This document shows positions 9,432-20,717 of a DNA stretch of 64,000 nucleotides, piece after piece. Every line of letters starts with the position of its first letter. The first letter of the stretch is position 1. Source of the stretch: CAWAND01 sp963797485 (GTDB lineage: Bacteria > Chloroflexota > Anaerolineae > Anaerolineales > E44-bin32); assembly GCA_963797485.1 (NCBI GenBank), contig CAWCPF010000004.1:62001-126000 (forward strand). Reading direction: 5' to 3'. The notes beneath the pieces are model-generated. The model was not told where the DNA came from. It worked only from the letters and a program-made list of their open reading frames with translations, and searched no databases. The position numbers were made by a program, and so were the translations under genes.

Positions 9432-10546
9432 TCCACCAGGCCCCCAAGCAAGTCTTTCACCCGATCGATGAAACCCCTTTCCCGGAGATTGATCTCGGTG
9501 CCAAGGCTCTCGGCCAACTTCTCGAACAGCACCCGTTGTTCGTCATTCAACCGGGTGGGGATTTCGACGCTGATAATGACCAGTTGATCGCCGCGATCAC
9601 GGCTCTTGAGCTTGGGAACTCCTTTGCCTCTGAGGCGCAGGACCTTGCCGGATTGAGTTCCGGCAGGGATGCTCAACGTCTCTTCGCCGTCCACGGTCGG
9701 CACCTGGATGTCTGCCCCAAGGGCGGCCTGGGAGATGTTGATCCCCAAATCCAGCAAAACGTCGGTCCCTCGCCGGCGGAAATAGCGATGAGGCGCGACG
9801 TGAACGACCACATACAGATCGCCGTTGGGTCCCCCGTTGGCGCCCGGTTCACCCTCGGAGCTGATCCGAATCTGGGTGCCGTGATCGACCCCGGCCGGCA
9901 CCGGGATCGTCCTTTCTACCGAGACGCGTTCCAGACCTCTTCCGCCGCATGCCCGGCACGGGGTGCTGATGGTCTCGCCCTGCCCGCCGCAGGTGGGGCA
10001 GGTGGTTACATTGACCATCGACCCGAGGAACGTCTGGCGAACCTGCCTGACCTCGCCGCTGCCATTGCAGGTCTGGCAGCGGACCGGAGTTGTTCCGGGT
10101 TCCGCGCCTGATCCCTTACACACGGAGCATCGTTCCAGGCGCTCGAACTGGATGGCTTTCTCGGCCCCGAAAACAGCTTCTTCGAATTCCATCGACAGGT
10201 CATACCGCAGATCCGTGCCTCGGCGCGGCGACCGGGCGCGCCCGCCCCGCCGGCCCATCCCAAACCCGAAGAACTCCTCAAAGATGTCATTGATGCCGAA
10301 CCCGAAATCCATTGGCATTCCCTGCAGACCCTCATGACCATAGCGGTCATAAGCCGCCCGGCGCTGCTCGTCCGACAGAACGGCGTAGGCCTCGTTGATC
10401 TCTTTGAAGGTCTCTTCCGCCCCTGGATCCTTGTTGACATCCGGGTGGTATTTCTTGGCCAGCCTGCGATAGGCGCGTCGAATATCATCGGCGCTGACCG
10501 ATCTCTCGAGCTCAAGGATTTCGTAGTAGTCTCGCTTTTCGCTCAT
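9428..10546 (-). CDS. dnaJ: chaperone protein DnaJ
   Basis: This type I Hsp40 is the co-chaperone of DnaK. The J domain with HPD (in KKYHPDVNKD) is followed by a Gly/Phe-rich linker (FGFGINDIFEEFFGFGMGRR). Four zinc motifs are present: CSVCKGSG, CQTCNGSG, CPTCGGQG and CRACGGRG. The substrate-binding beta domains end at 9428. Length from ATG 10546 is 372 aa; a start four codons upstream is possible. It is the fourth gene of the heat-shock operon. Confidence 0.96.
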   Translation of the reverse strand: MSEKRDYYEILELERSVSADDIRRAYRRLAKKYHPDVNKDPGAEETFKEINEAYAVLSDEQRRAAYDRYGHEGLQGMPMDFGFGINDIFEEFFGFGMGRRGGRARSPRRGTDLRYDLSMEFEEAVFGAEKAIQFERLERCSVCKGSGAEPGTTPVRCQTCNGSGEVRQVRQTFLGSMVNVTTCPTCGGQGETISTPCRACGGRGLERVSVERTIPVPAGVDHGTQIRISSEGEPGANGGPNGDLYVVVHVAPHRYFRRRGTDVLLDLGINISQAALGADIQVPTVDGEETLSIPAGTQSGKVLRLRGKGVPKLKSRDRGDQLVIISVEIPTRLNDEQRVLFEKLAESLGTEINLRERGFIDRVKDLLGGLVD

Positions 10547-10609
10547 CAATGAACGCACATCAGGGGCGGCCAGAGGCCGCCCTGCCTAGGGCCGACCAAA
10601 AGCCACTTT

Positions 10610-12499
<1,890 letters not shown>

Positions 12500-12510
12500 A
12501 TGTCAGACTC

Positions 12511-13122
12511 CTATTTGGCGACGCGGACCAGGGCAGGACGGAGCACCTGGTCCCCCATCCGGTAGCCTTGTTGCAGGACCTCGATGACATAGCCTGTGGG
12601 ATGTTCCTGGCTCTCTTCGTGGGAGATGGCCTCATGCAGGCTGGGATCGAAGGGTTGGCCGAGGGCCTCAATGGTATGGATGCCTTCTGCCTCGAGAATG
12701 CTGCGGAGCTTGCGGAAGATGAGTTCAATCCCCTCGGCCCAGGTGGCAGCCTCTCCTTCGCTTGGCCGTTCTTTCAAGGCGCGTTCCAGGTCATCGACAA
12801 TGCCCAGATAGCGTGTGAGTATGTCGCCGGCTGCCCGGCGGTAGGTGTCCCCCTGGTCGTGTTCGACGCGCTTCTTGTAGTTGGCAAACTCGGCGCGGGC
12901 TCGCTGCCACCCGTCGAGATACTCTTCCGTCTGTCGTGTCAGCCGCTCAATCTCGGCCTCAGGCGTCTCAGCCTCCGCCGGAGCTGGGCTGGGTGCCTCG
13001 CCTTGCCGGTCCCCCTGAGGAGCCTGGGCCCGTTCCACAGCCTCGGCATCAGACGCTGGGGTTGCGCCCGGGATGGGCTCATCGGATGCCGCGTTGTCCG
13101 TCACAGGTTCATCTTGGGACAC
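12511..13122 (-). CDS. grpE: nucleotide exchange factor GrpE
   Basis: GrpE releases ADP from DnaK. This 203-aa protein has an acidic, low-complexity N-terminus rich in Ala, Pro and Glu. The conserved dimer coiled coil follows (FANYKKRVEHDQGD), then the C-terminal beta domain ending GYRMGDQVLRPALVRVAK, which matches the family signature. Confidence 0.95.
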   Translation of the reverse strand: MSQDEPVTDNAASDEPIPGATPASDAEAVERAQAPQGDRQGEAPSPAPAEAETPEAEIERLTRQTEEYLDGWQRARAEFANYKKRVEHDQGDTYRRAAGDILTRYLGIVDDLERALKERPSEGEAATWAEGIELIFRKLRSILEAEGIHTIEALGQPFDPSLHEAISHEESQEHPTGYVIEVLQQGYRMGDQVLRPALVRVAK

Positions 13123-13164
13123 CGGTTCACCTCCAATTGGACCTCATTAGCCGCAGCTGGCGGG

Positions 13165-14199
13165 TCATTCGGCAAAAGTCTCCACCACGATGTTACTTAA
13201 TAGGCCTGCCACATAACGGACGGTGGAGATGGTGGGGCCATAGGCCATCCGCGTCGGACCCAGAACGGCCAGGGCGCCGGTGGCAAACCCCGGCGCACCG
13301 TAGCGCGCCAACACCATCGACAGATCCTTCAGGTCTGCCCATGCGCCCTCGCCGCCAATCACGACCTGGACCCCACCCACGTTCGGGCTGAGGGCTTTGG
13401 CAAGGACTTCCTCCAGGAAAGAGCGTTCGTCGAGCAGCCGCAGGGCTTGCCTCAGGCTCTCGGAGTTGGTGAACTCAGGCTGCAGCACAACATTCGCCAA
13501 ACCGTCGCGGTAGATCTCCCCTGCCGAAGCCGCATCCGACCGCAGCATGATTTCCGAGACGAGCCTGAGCACATCCTGTGCCAATCCGGAGTATTGCCCG
13601 ATCTTCCCGGCGACCGCGTCTCCGGCCATCCCGCTGCAGGCGAGGGTCAGGTTGGTGGCGGTTTCGGACAGGTGGGCCTGATCGATGGCCTCGGTGAGAC
13701 TGAGAATCTGCTGACGTACTTCCCCGCCTTGCAGCACCAGGACCAGTAACACTTGCTGACCCTGGGTGGCGATCAGCTCTAGGTGCTTGAACAGCGATCG
13801 GTTGGAGTGCGGCGAAGTCACCAAGGACGCGACCTGGGACTTCTTGGCCAGGATGGCGGCGGCCAGCTGCAACCACTCTTCAACATCCGATCGGGCCTGG
13901 TGGAATTGGTGACTGATGCGCCGCTTTTCGTCAACCGGCAAATCCGCCTCACCCAGCAACCGGCGCACGAAGAACCGGTAGCCTTCCTCGGTCGGTATCC
14001 GCCCTGCCGAGGTGTGGGGCTGCCGGAGCATGCCGGCATCGGTCAGGCTGGCCATATCATTCCGAACCGTGGCCGAACTCACACCCAGCTTGAAATCACC
14101 CACCAGACGCTCGGAACCGATCGGCTGGGCCGAAGCGACGTACTCGTGGATGATAAGTGCCAGAATGGCACCCTGACGTTCGGAAATAGGCTCTTCCAT
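13165..14199 (-). CDS. hrcA: heat-inducible transcription repressor HrcA
   Basis: HrcA binds CIRCE and represses the dnaK operon. The ATG at 14199 gives MEEPISERQGAILALIIHEY and the winged-helix DNA-binding region with SSATVRNDMASL. The C-terminal half holds the GAF-like inserted domain. Length 344 aa matches the family. An upstream in-frame start at 14262 would run through the CIRCE element and is rejected. It is the first gene of the operon, so it is autoregulated. Confidence 0.95.
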   Translation of the reverse strand: MEEPISERQGAILALIIHEYVASAQPIGSERLVGDFKLGVSSATVRNDMASLTDAGMLRQPHTSAGRIPTEEGYRFFVRRLLGEADLPVDEKRRISHQFHQARSDVEEWLQLAAAILAKKSQVASLVTSPHSNRSLFKHLELIATQGQQVLLVLVLQGGEVRQQILSLTEAIDQAHLSETATNLTLACSGMAGDAVAGKIGQYSGLAQDVLRLVSEIMLRSDAASAGEIYRDGLANVVLQPEFTNSESLRQALRLLDERSFLEEVLAKALSPNVGGVQVVIGGEGAWADLKDLSMVLARYGAPGFATGALAVLGPTRMAYGPTISTVRYVAGLLSNIVVETFAE

Positions 14200-14213
14200 G
14201 GCTAAATGCCAGT

Positions 14214-14240
14214 TTAGCACTCTCATACCGAGAGTGCTAA
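14214..14240 (-). promoter_or_regulatory. CIRCE operator
   Basis: TTAGCACTC (14214-14222), nine bases and GAGTGCTAA (14232-14240) form a perfect CIRCE element, the HrcA binding site. It lies 15 bases upstream of the hrcA start, in the 5' untranslated region. Confidence 0.97.
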
Positions 14241-14252
14241 ACAGCGGGTTTG

Positions 14253-14281
14253 ATGATACCATGCAGCGGAGCGAGCGTCAA
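14253..14281 (-). promoter_or_regulatory. promoter of the hrcA-grpE-dnaK-dnaJ-prmA operon
   Basis: Read on the minus strand, TTGACG (14281-14276), a 17-base spacer and TATCAT (14258-14253) make a good vegetative promoter. Its start point falls just upstream of CIRCE, the standard arrangement for HrcA repression. Confidence 0.75.
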
Positions 14282-14363
14282 GCAAGACGGAGGTCCTTGA
14301 CTTGTGGGGCTGGCGCATCTAGACTTGTGCGTCTCGAGGGTCAGATCACGGAGGGTGGTCGTT

Positions 14364-14696
14364 ATGGCGGTGGAGATCAGCGAGGTGACGGATTCGAACT
14401 TCGAGGAGCGGGTCAACCGGGTGGGACAGCCCGTACTGGTGGAATTCGGAGCCGAGTGGTGCCACCCCTGCAAGCAATTGGACCCGATCGTCGAAGAGCT
14501 GGCCGAGACCTGGCGGGGAAAGGTCGAAGTTGTCAGGCTTGATATCGACCAGAATGTCCAGACGACCATGGCCTACAACGTCATGGGTGTCCCGACGCTC
14601 ATTCTGTTTGTGGACGGCCAGCCGAAGGAACGCCTGACAGGCTATCAGCCTAAACATAAGATTGTCGACCGGCTCAGTCCCCATTTCGGGGGGTGA
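14364..14696 (+). CDS. thioredoxin-family protein with WCHPC active site
   Basis: This 110-aa single-domain thioredoxin starts at ATG 14364, with GGAGGG upstream. The redox centre reads EFGAEWCHPCKQLDPI, and the cis-proline loop is NVMGVPTLILF. The middle pair of the CXXC motif is His-Pro (as in DsbA) rather than Gly-Pro, which in other thioredoxins raises the redox potential. A more oxidising role is possible, but no export signal is seen. Confidence 0.9.
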   Translation: MAVEISEVTDSNFEERVNRVGQPVLVEFGAEWCHPCKQLDPIVEELAETWRGKVEVVRLDIDQNVQTTMAYNVMGVPTLILFVDGQPKERLTGYQPKHKIVDRLSPHFGG

Positions 14697-14810
14697 GGCT
14701 CGATACTCGGCCCAGCCGTGAGAAGTTGAGCAACCGGCTCGTCCCCTGGGACGGGCCGTTGGTTTCACGGTCCATACTCACTGGCGCAGGGCCCCATGAG
14801 GAGGCACGCG

Positions 14811-15827
14811 ATGGAGGAACGCAGGCCGCGCATACTGACCGGAGACCGGCCCACGGGCCGGATGCACCTGGGTCACTATGTCGGCTCGATGGCGAACCGA
14901 GTGAAGCTCCAGGAGAGCTACGAGTGCTTCTTCATCGTGGCCGACCTGCACACGCTGACGACCCGGCCGGATAAGCCATCGATTGACGAGATAGGCGCGA
15001 ATGTGCACGAAATGGTGCTCGATTATCTGGCGGTCGGCGTCGACCCCAAACGGAGCGTCATCTTCCTGCAATCCGCAGTGGCCGAGACCTATGAGCTCAA
15101 CCTGATCTTCGAGATGTTGGTTACCGTGCCGCGGCTGGAACGACTTCCGAGCCTCAAAGACATGGCGGCGGCCGCTCACCTCGACTCGTTTCCCTTCGGG
15201 TTGCTCGGCTACCCGGTGCTCCAGGCAGCCGACATTCTGCTTCCACGCGCCAATTTGGTGCCGGTGGGGAAGGACAACGAGGCGCACGTGGAGATCACAC
15301 GCGAGATCGCCCGCCGGTTCAACTTCCTTTACGGTGAGACGTTTCCCATCCCCGACGCGCTCATCGGCGATGTTCCCACCCTGGTCGGCACCGATGGGCA
15401 GGCTAAGATGAGCAAATCACTGGGCAATGCGATCTTCTTGTCTGACGATGAAGCCACGGTTCGCGAAAAGGTCATGGCCATGTTTACCGATCCCAACCGG
15501 GTCCGCGCGGACATCCCCGGCAAGGTCGAAGGCAATCCGGTCTTTATCTACCATGATGCCTTCAATCCGGACATCGACGAGGTCAAGGATCTGAAAACGC
15601 GGTATCAGCAGGGGAAGGTCGGAGATGTGGAAGTAAAGCGCAAACTCATCACCGCCTTGGAAGGCTTCCTTGGGCCGATCCGCGAGCGACGGAACGAGTT
15701 GGCGGCTCAGCCGGGGCTGGTGGAGTCGATTATAGGGGAAGGGACGCAACGGATGCGTGAGGAAGCCCGGGCGACCATGGCCGAGGTCCATAAGGCCATG
15801 GGGTTGTACCGGCCCCAAGGTCTCTAG
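14811..15827 (+). CDS. trpS: tryptophanyl-tRNA synthetase
   Basis: This class I aminoacyl-tRNA synthetase charges tRNA-Trp. The HIGH-type motif is in GRMHLGHYVGS and the second signature is KMSKSLGN. Length from ATG 14811 is 338 aa, normal. A GAGG ribosome site lies before this start, so it is preferred to the in-frame ATG at 14796. A single-base gap may exist, but no break is visible. Confidence 0.95.
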   Translation: MEERRPRILTGDRPTGRMHLGHYVGSMANRVKLQESYECFFIVADLHTLTTRPDKPSIDEIGANVHEMVLDYLAVGVDPKRSVIFLQSAVAETYELNLIFEMLVTVPRLERLPSLKDMAAAAHLDSFPFGLLGYPVLQAADILLPRANLVPVGKDNEAHVEITREIARRFNFLYGETFPIPDALIGDVPTLVGTDGQAKMSKSLGNAIFLSDDEATVREKVMAMFTDPNRVRADIPGKVEGNPVFIYHDAFNPDIDEVKDLKTRYQQGKVGDVEVKRKLITALEGFLGPIRERRNELAAQPGLVESIIGEGTQRMREEARATMAEVHKAMGLYRPQGL

Positions 15828-15846
15828 CGGCCCCAAGCTAAGGTAA

Positions 15847-15870
15847 GGTTGCCTCCGCCGAAGGGCAACC
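15847..15870. terminator. hairpin between convergent trpS and histidine kinase
   Basis: GGTTGCC (15847-15853) pairs with GGCAACC (15864-15870). No T run follows on either strand, so termination activity is uncertain. Confidence 0.35.
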
Positions 15871-15886
15871 ACGCGTGCCGCGGGTG

Positions 15887-18800
15887 CTAGGCGGAGGTGG
15901 CCTCTCGCTCCCCGGGCTGGCGCATGGCACGATCCGCATCTTCGACCAGCGGGACGGTGAAGTGGAAAGTCGTCCCCCGGCCGGCCTCGGTCTCGAACCA
16001 GATTCGACCGCCCTGCAGCTCGACCAGATACTTGGTGATGCTCAGGCCAAGCCCAGTGCCGGGCGCTTCGCGCACCTGCGGCGACTCGGACCGGAAGAAC
16101 TTCTGGAACACCAGGTGGCGCTCCTCATGCGGGATCCCTATTCCGGTGTCAGACAGCGCCACGTGCAGCACCTTGGGCGCGCCCTTGGGGTCCCAGGCGT
16201 TGTCGGCCGCCTCGACGTTTAGATGAATTTCTCCCCCATTGGGCGTGTACTTGGTGGCATTGCTGAGTAGATTGGCAAGCACCTGGATCAGCCGCGTGCG
16301 ATCGGCCCAGGCGGCGGGTTGATCTTCCAGGCCGTGAAAAACCATTCGGTGGCCTTTGGCTTGCATGCGCTGCCTGCCCGACCTGACCACTTCTTCGGCC
16401 ACCTCGCGGAAATCGAGGGCTTCGAATTCGAGCTTCAGGCGGCCGGATTCGATACGGGAGATGTCCGCCAGATCCGATACCAGCGAAGCCATGCGGTCGG
16501 CATTCGACCGGATCGTGCCCAAGAATTCCGCCTGGGCCTGATTGATGGTCCCAACCGTCTCCTGGGCAAGCAGGTCGGAATAGCCCTTGATCGACGTCAT
16601 AGGCGTGCGCAGCTCATGGCTGATGAAAGAGATGAACTCGCTCTTGGCCAGGTTGGCGCTCTGCACCTGGGCGTATAGCAGCGCATTGGTGATGGCGATC
16701 GAGGCGTGGTCGGTGAGCCGCTGCAGGAAGGACAGCCGGTCTTCGTCATAAGCCCGCGCCTCCGCATGTTCGAGGTACAGGCCACCAATGACCCGGCCTT
16801 CACGCCGGATGGGCAGAGCTGCCAGGGCCCTCGCTCGCGAATGGTGTCCGGACGGCCCCGATTCGGTGGCGATATCTCTAATCAGACCTGGCTCACCGGT
16901 TTGAAAAACGGCTTGAATGCAGCGGGAGCTGCGTAAGCTCGGCGGCCGCCTCGGCCGTCACTACCTGCTCATCGAAACCCTGCTCGAATGACCGCCACTC
17001 CCCGTTCTCCTGACGAATGACCACCGCGCCGGCCAGCGAACCGGTGTGCTCCATGGCCCAATCCAGGGTGATGGCCAGGGCCCGCTCGAGGTCCAGGCTG
17101 GCATTCAATTCACGGTCAATCGTCTGCATCACCGAAAGCTGGTCGACTTTGGCCTCCAGCGCCCGGTCGGTGAGCGTGTAAAGGCGGGCGTTTTCAAGCG
17201 CAATCGAAGCCTGGGCGGCAAAGGCGGACAGCAGGGCCATGTCGCTGTCTGTGAACGCCGACTGGCCGGGTTTGTTACGAATGAGGATGATCCCACTGGG
17301 CTTGCCCTTGGCCAGCAAAGGTACGGCCAGCACCCGGGCCGGGCCTGCATCGGTGGATTCTGGGCCGGAGGCGATCCCCAGGCGTCCATCATCGATGCCG
17401 GCCACAGGCCTGCGCTGCTGGAAAGCCTGATCGATCAGCCCCATGTGGGACGACAGGCGATGCCCGGCCAGAGCCTGTGCGCCCGGCCCAGCACTCACCC
17501 GGACCTCAAGGCTGTCGGAGCCTTCCTCGAGCATGGCTAGCTGACCAGCCTCGCAGCCGACCAGGCTCAAGACGCCCGACATGACCTGGTGAAGCAAGGG
17601 CTCAAGCTCAAGTGTTCGCGTGAGATCGGCGCCGATTTGATTCAAGGTCGCCAACTGCTGGGCACGGGTCTCGATCTGCCGGTAGAGACGGGCGCGGAGC
17701 AGTCCGTTGGCTGCCTGGTCGGCCACGGCAGCCAGGATTTTGAGCTGCTCCTCCGAGTATCCGGCGCCCACCGTCTGGCTCCCGAGCGCCAGCGCGCCGA
17801 GGATGTCCTGACCACTCTTGAGTGGAACTCCCAACCATGAACGGTAGGGCAAATCCGCGCGGCGTCCGTCCGACAGACAGGCGCCGCGATAGTTGTCGGT
17901 GCGCACGGCCGCTCCGCCTTCGATGACCAGCCCCAACAAGCCGGCCAGATGGGTTTTGGCCGCAGGTTCACCAAGCCGTTGGAGGCCAGTCTCTGGGCGC
18001 CGAACAAAGACCTGGTGCGCCTGGCCGTTCTCTTGGCGCAGTGCCCCAATGAAATCTTCTCCGAAGACCAGATCCTGGACCGACTGACCGACGAGATCGA
18101 TCAGATCCTGCTCAGCCTGGGCCAGGTTGACGGCTTGCGCCACTTGCCCCAGGGTGTCCAGCTGCAAAATGCGCTGCCGCAGTTCCATCATCGCCTTGGT
18201 TCTGGTCAGCGCTCCGGCCGCCAGGCGGGCGACATCCTGGACGAATGCCAGCTCGGTGGCGGTGAAGTTGGCCGCCGCTCTGACGGCCGCCGGGCCCAGC
18301 GCCAGCCAGCCCATCAGCAGGTGGTCGGTACGGATAGGCACGTAAGCGATGGCGCCCAGCACGGCCAGGCTGGCTCGCTCGGGGGCCAGTTCTGGGGGAA
18401 GGGCCGCATCACGTGAAATGACCACGGGCGCGCTGGCCAGCTCAAGGGCTCTGGCCAACGGGCCGTCCTGAGAAAGCCTGAGCTGGCTTGAGGCGTCCGA
18501 TCCGCCCGGACTGGCTTCGAATGTCCGGCTGTCGGGGTCGAGCAAGAACACATGCACCGCCTCGGGCTGCAGGCTCTCCGAGAGGGTGCTTTGGATGCGC
18601 TGAGCGATGTCCTCGGGGCCCGTGGCCGCATCCAGGTGGGATTGCAGGCTGCTCAGGGCGGTGTTGCGGGCCTGGTCCCCGTGAAACAGGGCTTCGGCGA
18701 TTCTCCGCCGCACCAACCCATACAGCGGGTTGAGACCGACCGCCAGCGCCAGGGCCAGCAGGCCCACCAGGATCGGGTTGTCGGCGCGGACGGGTCCGCC

Positions 18801-18902
18801 AAGCAGCAGACTGGCTCCGGCAATCGCCATGGCATAGCCGGCGGCCACAATAAGGGCCAAGGCCAGATAGGTCAGGGCATTGACTGAGCTAAAGCGTCGC
18901 AT
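15887..18902 (-). CDS. multi-GAF sensor histidine kinase, one frameshift
   Basis: Two membrane segments near the N-terminus (about residues 8-32 and 43-62) are followed by about four GAF-like sensor domains. These are joined by helical linkers such as LENARLYTLTDRALEAKVD. The frame breaks near 16,905, and the kinase core is in the next frame: H-box FISFISHELRTPMTSIKGY, N-box LANLLSNATKYTPNGG, G1 DTGIGIPHEERHLVFQKFFR and G2 GTGLGLSITK. Joined length is about 1,005 aa. No response regulator is adjacent, so it is an orphan. GAF domains may bind cyclic nucleotides, haem or other ligands; none can be assigned. The N-terminus may be incomplete, since only two helices are seen. Confidence 0.85.
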
Positions 18903-19101
18903 CAGATTGGCTGCCGTCTCTCCTGCGCGGCCTGGGGCGCTCGCGCATGCCTCAGGGCCGCCTATAGCCTGGTCCGGGACGGCATGACCTGAGCCGCCGA
19001 ACCTGCTTTTCCGCCGCTCATTCTAAGGTTGCCGGTCGGGCGACGCAAGAAGGTCCATGGTCCGGCCCGCGCCATGCGCAAGCGGGCGGAGTCACCGGGT
19101 G

Positions 19102-19107
19102 TATAAT
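19102..19107 (+). promoter_or_regulatory. -10 box of the mutase-subunit/meaB transcript
   Basis: TATAAT lies 30 bases before ATG 19137. No convincing -35 box was found at the right distance. Confidence 0.4.
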
Positions 19108-19136
19108 CCCGGCCAGTTGGCTCGCAAGCGCGTGAG

Positions 19137-19562
19137 ATGGTTGCCGGCATGCCTGAAAACCAAGAACGTGTGCTGATCGCCAAACCTGGTCTGGACGGCC
19201 ATGACCGAGGGGCCAAAGTCATTGCGCGGGCCCTGAGGGATGCCGGCTTCGAGGTCATTTACACCGGTTTGCGCCAGACCCCCGAGATGGTCGCCGAGGC
19301 GGCCCTGCAGGAAGATGTCGACGCCATCGGGCTGTCTATCTTGTCCGGCGCGCACATGGCGTTGGTCCCGCGCGTGCTGGAGCTCCTCAAGTCGCAAGGC
19401 CAGGACGATGTGCCCGTGCTTGTAGGCGGCATCATCCCCGACCAGGACGTGTCCGGATTGCAGGCGCTCGGGGTGACTTCGGTCTTTGGCCCGGGAACCA
19501 AGACCGAGGCAATCATCGAGGCCTTCCATTCCGCCATCCGCGCCAACTCTCGCCAAGCCTGA
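19137..19562 (+). CDS. cobalamin-binding subunit of an acyl-CoA mutase (methylmalonyl-CoA mutase C-terminal type)
   Basis: This 141-aa protein is a stand-alone B12-binding domain. The motif RVLIAKPGLDGHDRGAKVI holds the DxHxxG sequence whose His ligates cobalt, and GGIIPDQD matches the conserved GG loop. Such small subunits pair with a separate catalytic chain, which is not in this window. The next gene is its GTPase chaperone, which supports a mutase role such as methylmalonyl-CoA to succinyl-CoA. Other acyl-CoA mutases (ethylmalonyl, isobutyryl) are possible. Confidence 0.88.
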   Translation: MVAGMPENQERVLIAKPGLDGHDRGAKVIARALRDAGFEVIYTGLRQTPEMVAEAALQEDVDAIGLSILSGAHMALVPRVLELLKSQGQDDVPVLVGGIIPDQDVSGLQALGVTSVFGPGTKTEAIIEAFHSAIRANSRQA

Positions 19563-19572
19563 GAGCCCATTC

Positions 19573-20583
19573 ATGAGCCTGGTGGAGCGTGCCCTGGCCG
19601 GCGACCGACTGGCGCTGGCTCGTTTGGTGTCTCAAATCGAAAACGAAACCAGCCAGGGCGATCAGGCGCTGTCCGTCCTCTATCCGCGCACCGGGTCGGC
19701 TCACCTGGTGGGGATCACCGGCGGCACCGGCACCGGCAAATCAACCCTGGTCAATCAAATCGCCCTCCACGTCAGGTCGTCCCAGACGGCAGATACGGCG
19801 GGTAGTGCGGCCGGCCGCCAGGTCGCCATTGTGGCTGTGGACCCCAGCAGTCCATTTACCGGGGGCGCCCTGCTCGGCGACCGTATCCGGATGCGGGATC
19901 TCTCGGGCGACGCCGGTATCTTCATTCGAAGCATGGCCAGCCGGGGCGCGCTGGGAGGTCTGGCGCGCCGCACCCGGTCGGTTGTTCAGGCTCTGGATGC
20001 CTGCGGCTTTGACCTGATCCTGATCGAGACCGTGGGCGCGGGCCAATCCGAGGTCGACATCGCCAGCGCGGCCCACACCACGCTGGTCATCGATTCGCCG
20101 GGTCTGGGAGACGAGGTCCAGGCCATCAAGGCCGGCATCCTCGAGATCGCCGACATCCTGGTGGTCAACAAGGCCGACCTTCCAGGCACCCCCAAAGCTG
20201 TTCGAGCGCTGCGCATGGCGCTCGACCTCGGTTATCCCAAGGCGCGCCGGTCCGGATCGGGCCCAAGGGCCCAACAGGCGGACGTGTGGATCCCGCCCCT
20301 CTTGGAAACGGTGGCCACTGAGGGCAAGGGCGTGCCCGAATTGGTTGTAGCCATTGACAGCCATCGGGGCTACTTGAAGTCGAGCGGGGAGCTGGGCAGG
20401 CGGGAGGCGCGCCGAATCCGCGCCGAGATGGATGCCTTGCTGCGGGAACGGCTGGCGGAACAGTTCCTGGATGCTGACGGCCAACGTGCCTTTGAAGAGG
20501 CGGTCGAACGGGTCGAGTCCCGTCAGGCCTCCCCGTCTCAGGCGATTCACGAGCTGGCCGAACGGGCGGCCATCCGAGGCTGA
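19573..20583 (+). CDS. meaB: methylmalonyl-CoA mutase-associated GTPase MeaB (ArgK family)
   Basis: This G3E-family GTPase protects and reloads the B12 mutase. It is 336 aa from ATG 19573. The P-loop is GITGGTGTGKSTL. VAIVAVDPSSPFTGGALLGDRIRM is split here as VAVDPSSPFTGGA and LLGDRIRM, with ETVGAGQSEV and the guanine motif NKAD. It starts 10 bases after the mutase subunit and is clearly coupled to it. Older databases call this family ArgK. Confidence 0.93.
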   Translation: MSLVERALAGDRLALARLVSQIENETSQGDQALSVLYPRTGSAHLVGITGGTGTGKSTLVNQIALHVRSSQTADTAGSAAGRQVAIVAVDPSSPFTGGALLGDRIRMRDLSGDAGIFIRSMASRGALGGLARRTRSVVQALDACGFDLILIETVGAGQSEVDIASAAHTTLVIDSPGLGDEVQAIKAGILEIADILVVNKADLPGTPKAVRALRMALDLGYPKARRSGSGPRAQQADVWIPPLLETVATEGKGVPELVVAIDSHRGYLKSSGELGRREARRIRAEMDALLRERLAEQFLDADGQRAFEEAVERVESRQASPSQAIHELAERAAIRG

Positions 20584-20717
20584 GGTCCGGCAGGCTGCAG
20601 GCCAGGCTCGGCCGCGGCCCGGCGCCTATCTTCCGTGGCCGACTTGGGATACATTGGTGTCAGAGACCGTCTGGAGCGCCGGCCAACCAGCTTAGTAAGG
20701 AGACGTGAACGCCACCC

